Source: Protea cynaroides (Eukaryota > Streptophyta > Magnoliopsida > Proteales > Proteaceae). From it: a stretch of DNA of 64,000 bases. The notes beneath the pieces were generated by a model that saw only the letters and a list, made by a program, of their open reading frames with translations, had not been told where the DNA came from and made no database searches. Below are positions 45,131 to 57,300 of this stretch, one piece after another. The stretch is from assembly GCA_028583415.1 (NCBI GenBank), contig CM053266.1:79924149-79988148 (forward strand), written 5' to 3'. The first letter of the stretch is position 1. Every line of letters begins with the position of its first letter. Made by a program: the position numbers and the translations under genes.

Positions 45131-47399
45131 TGTAAGAACCGTGCTTTGAAAACCCGGTTTAAACCATGGTTTACATTGTGACAGGTCTCCCAATCATAAC
45201 CGGACCGGAAGGTGAGGCCGGTTGATGAACCACGAGATTCAGGTATGAGAAACGATGTGGAAAAATATAATTTTTCCATACCAGTCTCAGTACCGGTTTC
45301 ACTTAGAGTGAGACCGGTATGTGCGATCGGTATGTGTAAATCGACTGGAGATGGACTCCAGTGGGTCCCATACTCCAAATCAAAAATTAAGAAATCTTCT
45401 AGACGTGGGAGACCTTCCTAGAATGGTCTCCCACTATATAAATGCATATCATCCCTTACTTAGATCCTTCCAAACCTTATCAAACCCTAGGCCGTCTGGA
45501 AGAGATCTAGGAAGGAGCAAGGAAGAAGGAGACCGTGCAAAAAGAGGGATCTGCCGTTGGAGGAGCACGCCGCCATTCAACAAACATCGGTAAGTGCTCA
45601 ACCTCCTTATTGATGTTAGGATTTCAGATTGGAGCCGTGAAACGACGCAACGATCCAAAATCTTAGAACCCCAAAACCATAGTTCTCATTGAGATCCAAT
45701 CTGGGAATGATGCGACGAAATAGTCAAAACCTAGATGACTAAACAAGCATTTAGACCTTATAATGGTGTAGGAAAAACCCTAAAAACCAAGTCGATGTTC
45801 GACGGGGGAGGGAGGTCCGAGATCGGGCTCTTGGACCCATACCGTTGGACCTACCCGATGGACAGTAAGTCCTGCGGTGTGGTCCTGCGGTATATACCGC
45901 CAGACATACTAGATGGACATACCGGCTGGACTATAAGGTCCAGCGGTATGGTCCTGCGGTATATACCGCAGGCACATACCGGTCTCACTCTGAGTGAGAC
46001 CGGTATATACCACAGGACATACCAGTTTCAATATAGTGAGACCGGTACTGCGATCGGTATGCCTACCGAGGCTTGTTTGCTTAGCCAAACTTGGTTTTGC
46101 CCAACTGTAACCCTACTAATTTGATTCTAACCTATAAGTATGATCATGTAGGACCTGTAGACAGGGTGAGTAGACTCTATGACGCAGAGAAGACTTGTTA
46201 TCACGCATCAGGTAAGGGACAAGACCCCAAACCCTAATTAACTAATTAACAGTAAACCATTGTAATCACATTTGTATCTGTGTTTATTGTTTGATGATTG
46301 TGTATTTCATATGCCATTTAGTTATTTAAATCCTTATTATCTGTTCATGCATATTTGTATGCTAGGATGTGGTTTGTTTAGGCATGTGAATGTTTTTAGT
46401 TGGTGTGTGGAATGTGAAGGGGAGTGGAGCCCTGGATATATCCTCACACTAACACCTTTTCATATCGCCGTCTACCTTAGTGGGCTTGGTGTGAATAGGG
46501 TATCAGGGGAAGGACGTGGGATTATGGCTCCGCTTGCCCACCAGACTCGAGCCCTATCTCTATGTCGTAGGGAGCTGTGCTGGGGTAGGGCCATAGATAC
46601 TGTATTGACATATAGGACTGGTTAGAAACGGAACCCACTTGCAAGCCCTTGCCAACAGGGGTTTAGGTGTTGGTGCGGAGTAGGGTATTAGGGGGAGGAC
46701 GTGGGATAGTGGCTCAGTCTTCCCGTTAGACTCTAGCTCTATCTCTATACTAGAGTGAGTGATGTGGGGCAACAGCAGTAGTGTGGATTGTAGCCTAACT
46801 GTTGGGTGTGCTCACACTCTCGTGCATGGAGGTGCGGTGGCCGCCAAACCTTACCATAGCATTTTGCAAGTTATACCTGACCCAATTGTAATGTTATCTC
46901 ATGCATTTTGTATGTTCCATTGGTCTTGTACTTTACTGAGCTAAGTTGTGAGCTCACCCGAAAATATATATTTTCTTTTCAGATCTTGATGCAGGTTATT
47001 CAGTTGAAGACTTTATGGCTGCCCCAGCGTACGGTACAGTCACTGCTATTGACACACAGGCAGTAGAAGACGAGCATGATGCCTCATGCGAGTGCTCATT
47101 CTGTGTGTTCCTTTAGGGATGGTTAGATTAAAATTTGTTTTTCTTTCAGTTGGGTATGCACATTGTATTAATTTGTTATTTATGTTTGTGAATGATAGCA
47201 TAATTGGATAATTATTTATTTACAAATAGAAAGCTCAGTTCATTTATTTATTTTAATCCGCTGCTATTTATTGCTCTATGATTATGGTTAGATTGCTTGG
47301 AATGGTTTTGTTGACATTGTCTATTGAGATCCTGGTGTGAGCCGTGGTTTGAAGATGGTTCACTCACACTTCTGGTTCAGCCAGAATCGGGGTGTGACA
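45131..47399 (+). mobile_element. Element D 3' LTR
   Basis: TGTAAGAACCGTGC to GGGGTGTGACA. TATATAAA at 45435, telo-box AAACCCTAG at 45482, donor ACATCG|GTAAGT (45589/45590), hairpin TGAGCT..AGCTCA (46937-46956), acceptor TTTTCAG ending 46982. A perfect inverted repeat (15-bp arms ATACCGGTCTCACTC, 1-bp centre) at 45976-46006. Confidence 0.92.
46983..47116 (+). CDS. LTR mini-ORF of element D (44-codon terminal exon candidate)
   Basis: 134 nt from the acceptor to TAG. Encodes DLDAGYSVEDFMAAPAYG, a Thr/Ala/Ile middle, then VEDEHDASCECSFCVFL. Aligns without gaps to A (18211-18344) and E (40905-41038). Synonymous differences from A occur at Leu, Val, Asp, Ala, Pro, Tyr and Glu codons, and the stop codon differs (TAG versus TGA). 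No initiation codon lies in this frame within the exon. The first exon is open in phase but has no conserved ATG. Confidence 0.55.
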
Positions 47400-47404
47400 A
47401 AATC

Positions 47405-48847
47405 AGTAGAGACTAACTGAGGAGAATAGGAAAAAATTTTCCATTTGCTAGTAAAGATTTATGTCATGAAGGATTAACATGAGGATATAGAGTTTATTGG
47501 AAACATTGTTATTGTGACCCCAAGAATAGTAGACATTGTGGGAATTGGGTAAATCTTGACTAAATTTAAATGATTAATCAAATTCATGGACAAGGGAATT
47601 GAATGCGAGATCGACTTACCTGAGGACCGACATTCTTATTAAGAAAATTCCTACAGGATAGACCCTGTAATGGGAAAAGAATCCACTAATGGCTTGGGAC
47701 ATGTTTTATGAAGAAGATGCCTTTTAACAGGATCGGAAGCATGTTTAATTAAGTATGTTGAATTACCAAGTACTCAGGGATAAGAACTTTAATGAAACTA
47801 AGAAATGGGAAATTAATATGAGAAGTTGGTGTCAGAAGTTTTGATCTAGGTGAGATATTAATGTAAATAATCGTGATTTTAAGCTTCAATGATATTGAGA
47901 GTTAATAAATCTCTACATCTCAAAAGAAAGATTATGAGCAACAGAAAGTAAAGAAATAGATATTTGATATTAGAGAATACTCATACTATATTCTTTTCAC
48001 AGGAAACTGAAGAGATAAAAATTTAGATGGATATGAATTCAGAATATAGGAAATTCTTAAGTCAATGGGCTAAACGTTCATGTTGAGGACTTGAAGAGTA
48101 TAAAAGGCAATGTAAGAGAATGACGTTTCTCAACAGAGCTTAATGTAAAATGCATGACTTATGAATATATTTTAGTTGGTACAGAGAAAAAAAATGTACA
48201 TTGATGATACACTGAAATTGAGGATAATGATGGAAAAGATAGGATAAATGATCTAAGGAACCTTGAGAGAAATAAAAGCATTGAAGGAATTAAGAAACTG
48301 AGTTCTGTCACTCTCAAAGGATGTGGAAATCATAAAAGATTCTTGCGATAAGGTAAGGAGAGTTGAACGGAGATAAATGTGGAATATTTAACCTTAAGAA
48401 GTGTCGAATAGATGTAACAATACTACCAGACAGCTATTCCACATACTACTCTAGTAATCACGCTATGTTCCATTGTAATCATGCTATGTTCCATTGGTAA
48501 TGTGAGAAAACATAACAAGGACCCTATGCACCAACCCCTAACTGCCCCAACCTAGGTAGGTTCGTTTGGTATAGTGGAACCTTTGACTACTGAAGGCTTA
48601 AATCATCTCAATCACAAGCTGACTCATGTATACGGTGGAACTGTCGACTATTGAACAAATGGAAAAGCAAAAGACTCGCACGTCTCAATACCGTGTGGAA
48701 CCAGAGTCTAGTAAAGAGGATTGTAAGGTCAAAATATTTTAGAAATTGGAAGGAAGTGGATGAAAGATGTGTGCATATAACACCCTATGATCAAGGGTGT
48801 ACTTACGCCTAAATTTCAAGGATGAAATTCCTTTAAGGGACTGGAGT
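47405..48847 (+). pseudogene. Element C internal remnant right of D, uninterpretable, ending in a PPT
   Basis: No protein family could be recognised in any frame. The last 70 bases contain AAATTTCAAGGATGAAATTC and CTTTAAGGGACTGGAGT, the conserved pre-LTR module of Tekay-like elements, directly before the 3' LTR at 48848. Confidence 0.5.
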
Positions 48848-51800
48848 TGTAAGACCCGTACCCAAATCCTATTACGATACATCTATTTTGGGCATGTGTC
48901 GGGTCTTCCCACGTACGAACCTATCATATCAACATGCCCCAAGACGAAAGAATAACTTTGAGGTGATACAAAACACTCATGAACCTCTTGTGTCACTAGA
49001 GTACGTAAGGATGCCTTAGAAAAAGTCTTGGATCCAGCTGGTACGCACCTCAAAAAGTCTAACACATACAAACCTAAACTGGCCGACCAAAATGAGGTCC
49101 AGCACTATGCAGAGGAGGTGTGGTCTACTACCGACCGCATGTGTCCAGCCGCACCCCTTGTGTGCGAACTGGTTTGGAGACCAACTGTGTGCGGGACCCA
49201 CCGTTCAAAAATCAGTCTTCTCCCTCCATAATCGACTGAAATTGGATTCCCTGCATGGTAGTTGACCTTGATTGATTAAAAAAATGGAAGGTGAAGAGAA
49301 GATCCTCCCCCTTTCCATCAATAATTCTCTATGCTTACCGTTTTGGGAAAGAAAGGAGATTTCTATCCTCTCTAATCTTGCAATCAGACAACCCAAACAA
49401 AAGAAAAGTTGAGAGAAAACTCCGACGCACGACCAAAGAGGAAAGGAGAAGAAAAAGAAGAAGAGAAGAAGAAAAAAGAAAAAGAGAAGAAGAAAGGAAA
49501 AGAAGAGAAGAAGAAAGGAGAAGAAGAAAAGAAGAAAGGAAGCACTCCCTCTCATTACCGCCCATCAAAGAGGAGCCGCAGAAGAGATAAAGAAAAGAAG
49601 AAGGAGACCACCTCTGAGAGCAGTGATTTGCTTGCTGGAAGACTCGAAGGAAGGCACACCATTGTAAGTATTCCTTCACCTTGTTTACGATTTAATTAAT
49701 GGAATGGTATAGAGATATGGGGATTTGTTAATAACCAACCAATTGGATCAATAATCATCCTTGGACTGTTAGAGACTCTGGTTAGACCTTAGGAGACCCA
49801 AGATCATGATTCAATATTGGATCTGAAAGTTGGAAATTGGATCTGAAAGAATTAAAACCAGATCTGAGTCTCAACAGTTTGTTGAATCGAAACGGTATCC
49901 GTAACTGTACATAGAAGTTGAGTTTTGAACCCAAACTTAGTGTATAGACCATTAAAAATGTAATAAACACATCAAAAGAAATTTGGAGTCTAGATGGCCA
50001 TGATCTGACGTGCGGTCGATGATGAGCCGCACGGTCTGGCTGTAGTGATGTTCGGTCGCACACGTGCCGCATGCCATTCCGACACTAGAAGTTGACCAAA
50101 CTTGGCTGGTGACTCCCTGTTAATTAATTAGAATTTATTGAGGGATTGGAACTCCAAAATTTGTATGTCTTGATGTGAAAATTCATCGCACATCATGTAT
50201 ACTGGAAATAAATGATAGTTTACACCTTGAACTCATTAATCACGAATTGTTATGGCAAAATAGGCCCTGAAACCAATCCTACAAAGGTTAGGTAAGTATT
50301 TGAGGTGTCAACGCTTCCAAATAACCACTGTTAAATGTGCGATCGACCACGTGCTGCACACCTGGTGGCCAATAATTGTGCGGTCGATCATGTGCTGCAT
50401 GAGGTTTTACCTCTATTGATGACCATCTTTGGTCAGTTATTCTACAGGACTTCTATGCCTGTAGGTTTAGATTTCCGAAATCAAATGCTCATAGGTGTTA
50501 TGTAGGATGTTTCAACCAGTTGCACCATAATATGACTTGCTGTTTATTATTTCGATGGGAAAGTAACCTTAGACATCAGATAAGGAACATTAGGGATGAG
50601 AAACCAGACCCTGTATGATGATAGAAACCCCTGATTTTGAGGTAAGAAGTCCTTCTTACTATTAAGCTTTCAGAATGAAATCCTTGCTCGCAAGTGTGTC
50701 GTCTTATGGAGGATTGATGCTGATAGCACTTGACTCCTATGGATAGTGGGCTTTCTAAAAGCATAAGTATACCCAAGAGTTATTAACAGTAACAAGTAAA
50801 TTTAGTAATGAACCCTAGATGCTATGGCATGACAAGAAAACAGTGAATGGAAGACATTGAACATCAAATAAGCTACTAAGCTATAAGCACTAGAATAATA
50901 AACTTAAAGAGAAGTCAAACTAATTCTATTGAATAACACATTAACAAATATTATTGTTTTTGATGTTGAATCCTTAGCTACAAGAACCCTGGTAAATAAC
51001 GACTCAAATGGCTTGCTGAGGACTTATTCTATAAATTACTGTAAGGGAACTTAACCTTTGTTTGGTAGATTAGTTCTTTTGAATTATGTTGAGTGAAGTT
51101 TTGAATTGATAACATGCTTTTGTGTGTGATAACATGCCTTCCAAAAAACTATATTGTTTACTCATACATATGCATTCTCTTGTATGTGATCAGTGAAACT
51201 CGTAGTGGTTTGGAGGCGGGGTGGAATGGGACACCTCATGACCTCTCCATGAAAGGTAGAGCTGGTCTTGGTGATTCATGATCTCTAATTAAGCCAGTAA
51301 AGAGGAAGGTGGGTGGAATGAGACGCTTGTACCACTTCTTACTGGTACTACTTTGCATTGACCATATGTAACCTAACCAAGTCAAGATGTCTTAAGTGGG
51401 GACCGAACGGGGTCAAAAACTTGGCAAAGTTACGGTCCAGTAATATGGCTAATTAGGTAGACCTAGTTAATTAAACATGATTATCCCGATAGTTGTACCC
51501 CTAGCCATTAGGGGGTTATGTAATGGCATGGGTGCAATAAAAATGTGGTATGAACATAGCTACGATGCTCCCCATACCCAACATAGTGTGAATGGTGGGT
51601 AATTCGACTAATGAGATTATCATCTCCTCAAGTGCCACGGGGTGGACTTGGGATGAGTTGTGGATAGGCGGATGGCGTAATACCGATCTGTACCTCAACG
51701 ATGTTCCCATACTTGGTGGTACTGTATACCGAGTGAGATTATATCATTTGATGGGGGATGACCCGTGCAGTCTGGAGACTTTGTGTATGAGTTGTCCTAA

Positions 51801-51923
51801 GCTGTCACTTACAGCTAGATACCTGACCGTAGTTGATAGTTGCATGCATATTGTTTGTTGCATGTTTAGTTTTCTTACTAAGCTCAATGGTTGAGCTTAC
51901 CCTATGCGCATAAACTCTTTTAG

Positions 51924-52012
51924 ATATTATAGGTACTTCTCGTGACTCTTTTAGTTGTATTTCATCTGGTGTGGAGGACGAAGACTCTGAGCCTGAGGTG
52001 GACGCTGTCTGA
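51924..52012 (+). CDS. Short terminal reading frame in the C 3' LTR
   Basis: 89 nt ending TGA, same length as 33815-33903 in the 5' LTR. Starts DIIGTSRDSFSC and ends DEDSEPEVDAV; acidic, no CxCxxC. Confidence 0.35.
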
Positions 52013-52339
52013 TTCTTGAGGCATTTCGTAGAGCTGAGCATGGGCTTAGGCTGTTCCTATTGTAAGCACCCCATTTTTGCTATCCTCAGCATAAGTGAAT
52101 CCACATGATAAGTTTCTGGCTTTTAACCCAAAGGTTTGTGATTCTTTAATGAACCCCACAGCAGGGTCATAGGATATTACCTACTTGGATGTATAGGTCG
52201 TGAAATTATCTTTAAAATGAATATCGGAATCATCAAATTCTGATATCAAACAAGGAAGGTATCACAGTTTGAAAGTGCAGGGGCATTTACGTAATTATCG
52301 TATGATGCATGCATTATCATTTAAACTTCAAATCATCAT

Positions 52340-52960
52340 ATCTTGGTCATCTGATATCAGAATCAGATGATTTAAAGGCCAATATTCTTTATTTTCAGTC
52401 CTTTTCAAAGTGGATGTGAAAAATCTCGAGCAAAGGTCACCGATGGGCCCCATGCAAGCTTTCATGCGGAATTATCGATAGAACTTCAAAGCTTTATATC
52501 TTTGCCGTTCTACGTCGGATTCAGATGATTCAAAGGCCATTATTTTTCATTTGTGGTGTTCTACAAAGTGGATGTGAAAAATTTGGTACAGAAGTATCCG
52601 AAGGGTCCCATGCAAAATTACATATGGAAATGATCGTTTAATCTTTGAAAATTCATATTTTGGTCACCCCACATCCAAATCAGGTGATTTCAACTTCAAT
52701 ATGTTTCATTTTTAGTACTCTACAAAGTAGACGTAAATGATTTCAAGCAGAAGTCTCTGAAGGATCCCATGTAGAATGGTTAGCCAAATTATCGATAATT
52801 GACTTGCTTAAACTTCATAAATTCATAAGTTAGCCATTTTATTTCTAAATGAGGTGATTCAAGTTCCAATATTCTTCATTTTTAGTGTTCTACAAAGTGA
52901 ACGTAGAAAATTTGGAATAGAGACTATCGAAAAATTTCATGTGGAATGATGGCGAAAATG
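52340..52960 (+). repeat. About 160-bp tandem repeats in U3 of H2
   Basis: Four diverged units, each with TTCTACAAAGTGGACGT followed by AAAATTT, a CCCATG(C/T)A step, and a TTGGTCA..GATGATTCAA step. Core positions near 52408, 52563, 52724 and 52894. LTR H has at most about two units here, so the array is length-variable. Confidence 0.75.
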
Positions 52961-53079
52961 GACTATGAAATGATAGAAGAAGTCAACTTGGTCCAAACCA
53001 GCTCAACCCAACTTAGTCCAACTCAGTCCAGCCCAGCTCAAACCAATCCAGACCAAGTCATGTCGGTCCATATGCTTGC

Positions 53080-53760
53080 ATTTCTTATATATATATATAT
53101 ATATAGGAAAGAACGGAAGAAAGTCGTGAGAAGGAGAGAAGAGAAGAATCCGAAAAAAGGAAAGAAAAGAAGAAAAACGTGGAGAAGAAGGAGAAAAAGG
53201 AAGGAAGAGAAGAAGGAAAGAAGAAGAAAATGAAAGAAGGGATTTTCTAAAAGAATAAAGGAGAAATGGAAAGAAAAGAAGAAGAAAAACGTGGAGAAAA
53301 AGGATAAAGAGGAAGGAAGAGAAGAAGGAAAAAAGAAGAAAAGGAAAAAAGGGATTTTCTAGAAGAAGAAAGGAGAAAAGGAAAGAAAAAAAAGAAGAAA
53401 AACGTAGAGAAGAAGGAGAAAGAGGAAGGAAGAGATGAAGAAAAGAAGAAGAAAAGGAAAGAAGGGATTTTCTAGAAGAAGAAAAAGAAAAGGAAAGAAG
53501 GGATCTTCTAGAAGAGGAGATGAGAGGATAAAAAGGCCAAGAGAAAGAGAGAGGGATTTTTTTTTTCTAGAAGAGAAAACGTGAAAGGGAGAGAGGTCGA
53601 GAGAGAGAGAAGAAAGAAGAAGAAGAGAGGAGAAGCAAAAAGAAAAAAAAGAAAAAAAACGTGAATGAGAGAGAGGCCGAGAGAGAGAGAGAAGAGAGAA
53701 AAGAGCAGAGAAGAGGAGGATGAGGATTCACGTTCAGAAATCTTGATACGATCTCCAAAC
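53080..53760 (+). repeat. TA repeat and long purine-rich tract in H2
   Basis: ATATAT (53085-53105) then about 650 bp of GAA/AGAAGG sequence containing three to four related units with AGAAGAAAAACGTGGAGAAG and GGGATTTTCTAGAAGA. Probably TATA zone plus transcript leader of the LTR. Frames across it are low-complexity. Confidence 0.8.
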
Positions 53761-55199
53761 AAATCCTACATCAAAGGTTTCGCTCCATTTGAGCACAAGG
53801 TTGCTACCCTAAAACAAATTTAATGGTCTTTAGAAGGTTTGAATGTTGATTTTGCTTGAAAAGGCTTATTTTCATTAAATCTCGATCAGGAATGCCCTAT
53901 TGCATGCATGTTGATGTTAGGATGCTCATATTTGATATTTTTTATGTATGATAATTTGTTTAAACTGTTCAATGATGAAGATTTGAGTGCTATATGATGA
54001 TGTTTGATGTTTTTTGATAAATTCTACAAAGTGCATTTTTAATCTAAAATTTTCAGATTTAGGATCCATATTTAGGACGTGCATCTCATGTGGTTTTGTT
54101 TAGATTTTGAGGCCCAAATTTTTATCGGATTCTCTTTGATATGTTAGAAGACTCCCCTAGAAATTTCAATCCATTTGGAATTGAGAAAGTCCATCAAAAA
54201 AATTCTCCATTGGAATTGCTGCGTACTCGGGTATAATGCAATCCCCTATCAGAAAGTCTCTAGAAAAGAATTTTATGGCCATAAGTAGAAAAATAACTTC
54301 ATACAAAATTTATAGATATGGAAGTCTTCTAAAAAATGGCACTAGTTTTGGATTTTTTTTCAAGTTTTCATTAAATTGATATTGATTTTGAAGTGCATAG
54401 TGCTCTATTTTTGAATCTGTTAGGATATACTGATTGGCATGATTGAAAAATATCTTTTTCACAATGAGAATGTTCTGTTTTCACTTATTTTTCTTGATGA
54501 AATTTTAGATCTATCAATTATCTACATGGGCATATGTTTTGATTTAGTTTTCATTAAGTATGGGATTTTATACGGAATTTATGGTGCAACTGGTTAAAAT
54601 CTGGAACAGACTTGAACTGTACACATATCAGGTCTTGTGGCATTCATTTGACCTGATTTCATCCTCTGTTGGGATTAGATGCTTTGAGACAAAAGTTAGC
54701 TTTCTAAATCTTCTTTCCAAGGGTATGTTTTGAGGTTAATTCTAATATATTTAGTTCTCCATATGCCCATTATGGTACAGGGTGTCAGAATCTATCACCT
54801 TGCATGTGCACTGAATTGTGTAATATTTTTTACCCATGTGTGCTCGCTGTTGGGATTCGACCCCTTCAGATGAAATGTAGCATGTCAAGTCATCTTTTTG
54901 TGAAAAATAGGGCTTATTTTGAGTTACAAAAGACCTACTTATGGCCATTTTGATGTAATATGATAGAATTTGAAATCAGTTCCTAGTTTGTGCAACACTT
55001 GAAATTTTGTGTGATAATTTTGACATTTTTGAGTCATTATTCATTTCAAATGTCTTCATAAAAGTTAAAATATTTTCAAAGAACTTCTTGAGCATATGTT
55101 TTTGTTAATTATATGCAATTGATTGCTTGAGAGAATCATTCACTATAATATGAATTATCGATGTCTCATTCACTATAATATGCAATTGATTGCTTGAGT

Positions 55200-55600
55200 G
55201 CTTTGATGAATTCTACCATATTTGATTGCATACTTGCTACATTTAGAGTGGCCACATGCCATTTTTAAGTAAATGGCCACATTTAGAGTATTCACATGCT
55301 TTGTTTGGATTGTGTACATACCATGTTTGTCATTTTCATGTGTTGCTATATTTGGTAGAATAAATAGATTTTTTTTATCATATTTAGTAATATCTTGATA
55401 ATTACCATATTTAGACATGCCATGTTTAGACTTGCCATGCTTAAAATATAGCATAGTAAGTTTTATCATGTTTAAATAGATTTTTAAGGTATCATATGCC
55501 ATGTTAGGTAGATTTTCATAATCTTACTATATATTGTGTTAGTTACCATAAACATCATACATGCCATGCTTAGATAGAATATCCCATTTGTGGCAATAAT
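55200..55600 (+). repeat. CCATGTTTAGA-type short repeats in H2
   Basis: Irregular recurrence of ACCATATTTAGACATGCCATGT and CATATTTAG-like phrases, about 25-40 bp apart. Confidence 0.55.
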
Positions 55601-55989
55601 TTTATTTTTTGCAACACCCTAGTTGAACTACCATATATGCACACTTCTAGAAGACTATCTAGGTGTGGGGACGTGCATTTAGGCACCCACATTCTTTTAA
55701 AGGGTATAATGGGAAATAATAAAAATCTTAATAAAGAAAGAGAATGCTTTGCCAAACCTTCCAAAATTAGAGCTTAGGATGAAAAGGGTCGCCCAGGACG
55801 ATTTCTGCCCCTTAGTAAATCCTAAACCTAGAATAGGTTCTATATCCTAAACCTATAATAGGTTATTTCAGTCATTTTCGAACTACGCGGATTCTGATTC
55901 CTAGCGCAAACCCTAGGATATGTAGGCTATTTGGGAGAATCCCAAATTTGGATCCACACCTTAGTCCACTCGGATTATCCATAGATCCA

Positions 55990-56190
55990 CTAGGATATCC
56001 ATCCATCTTTTGACCCAAATAGGGTTATCCACATTCCAACCCAAATAGGGTTATCCACATTCCAACCCAGAAAGGGTTATCCACATTCCAACCCAGAAAG
56101 GATTATCGATATTTTGACCCAAATTGGGTTATCCATATTTTGATCCAGAAAGGGTTATCCATTCTTAGATCCACTAGGACTATCTATCAG
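55990..56190 (+). repeat. About 31-bp tandem repeats in H2
   Basis: Six units of GGGTTATCCACATTCCAACCCA(A/G)A(T/A)A type with a few substitutions, near the 3' end of the LTR. Confidence 0.85.
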
Positions 56191-57100
56191 TTCGTATGGA
56201 CTATCCAGATTCTAACCCATAGGGTTTCTCATCCTTTCAAGCATAAATTTCAACTTCAACAATGAACTTAATCATGCACAAGCATAAATCACAGCCATAA
56301 ACTTTAATCACACCTGAACTACGATGGTGAACTTAATTTTTAGAATAATTCCATGATACGTAGGCAATCTGATGGATACAGATTCGGTTCAATGATATCA
56401 AACCACTTGGTTTGGTTCGTTTTTATAGATAGAGTTTAGTTTAGGAAAGGTATAGGAGACCGATTTCGATCGGATAATTTGGGTACCTAACCCCTTCCCA
56501 TAACCATAACCTGACACTTATCCAATCTCTGATGGACCAGAAATCCAATCTAAGGGTCATGAGTCAATCAAAGTTTTACCTTAGGGTGAGATTTCACATT
56601 TCTAAGGTCCTAGACCTTAATCTAGGTGGCGACTTCCAAACAAATTATGATCTTTGTCCTTACACCTATGTTTTCTCAGTTGGGACTATTCTATTTATTT
56701 TGGGTTTATGCAATAAATAAACTATGAACACCTAATTGGTTTGGTAACAATTTAATTTGAATTATTTATTTTTAGGATTAGTTGGTTTTGAATATTAGAA
56801 CTATGAACTCTGCTTTTGAATACCTTGGACTTAAATACAATAATTTATTTAGTTATTGGCAAACCGATTTAATGGTTTTAAATTTTTAAGTCTTCTGCTA
56901 ATTTTCTTTCTATCAGTTTAGAAAATTTATGGTTTTAAAATAAGATGGTAAATTTACTTTGATAATCGTTAAGTTTGGTTTGACTTGTGGAATACCATGA
57001 ATGTGCGATCCTACAAGGGATTTCTTGTACCCGGGATAGGAGTGGAGAGATCCCGTTACATTCCATAGTACCGATATGTCGGGAACGGGTGGCCGGACTA

Positions 57101-57300
57101 ATGGACAACCGGCGACACACAAATTTTGAAAGATATGCTTTGGCTTGTGCTTTGGATTTCAAAGGCAGTGGGGACAAGTATTTTTCTTTGATAGAGTTCA
57201 CCTACAACAACAGTTACCAGGCTACCCTTGGCGTTGCTCCATATGAGGTACGCCTGGGAATGCGTTATGCTACTCCACGTCGCTTGATTCTTGCAACATA
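57101..57300 (+). pseudogene. Element B integrase, last fragment
   Basis: After the C TSD the integrase core resumes: ACALDFKGSGDKYFSLIEFT, YNNSYQATLGVAPYEVRLG. A small deletion relative to D near 57105-57115 shifts the frame. It stops resembling integrase near 57300. No 3' end of B (GPY/F, chromodomain, 3' LTR) follows, so B is truncated here. Confidence 0.8.

Larger units (their letters stand above)
38937..47399 (+). mobile_element. Element D: internally deleted Tekay-like element
   Basis: LTRs 38937-43510 (interrupted by solo LTR E) and 45131-47399; TSD AAATC at 38932-38936 and 47400-47404. Without E the 5' LTR is 2270 bp, matching 2269 bp for the 3' LTR. The internal part is only about 1.6 kb: primer site, then directly the end of RNase H/linker, integrase and chromodomain. 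Gag, protease, RT and most of RNase H are missing, so the element was mobilised, if at all, by proteins from relatives. Confidence 0.92.
52061..56664 (+). mobile_element. H2: giant solo LTR (Tat/Ogre-like), plus strand
   Basis: TGTAAGCACCCC to GTCCTTACA (4604 bp), TSD CCTAT at 52056-52060 and 56665-56669, inside the C 3' LTR. Diverged sibling of H (3122-8057). No coding region. Near the end GGTGGCGACTTCC resembles the terminal region of Tat/Ogre LTRs (family knowledge). Confidence 0.87.
30773..57095 (+). mobile_element. Element C: large nested LTR element without recognisable pol
   Basis: Two related LTRs (30773-34385; 48848-57095 with H2 inside) and TSD GACTA at 30768-30772 and 57096-57100, both inside B integrase. 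The internal part holds a degenerate primer site, an antisense ORF relic, a MITE-like insertion, the start of gag, element D, then about 1.4 kb of unreadable sequence ending in a PPT-like tract (AAATTCCTTTAAGGGACTGG). No RT or integrase belonging to C was found, so it is either non-autonomous or heavily deleted. Confidence 0.85.
48848..57095 (+). mobile_element. Element C 3' LTR, split by solo LTR H2
   Basis: TGTAAGACCCGTACCC to CGGGAACGGGTGGCCG. Removing H2 and one TSD copy leaves about 3.64 kb, matching the 5' LTR. Donor CATT|GTAAGT at 49664, acceptor ending 51923, short frame 51924-52012. GTGCGGTCGA..GCCGCAC motifs at 49117-49160, 50010-50075 and 50337-50405. The TSD GACTA follows. Confidence 0.88.
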
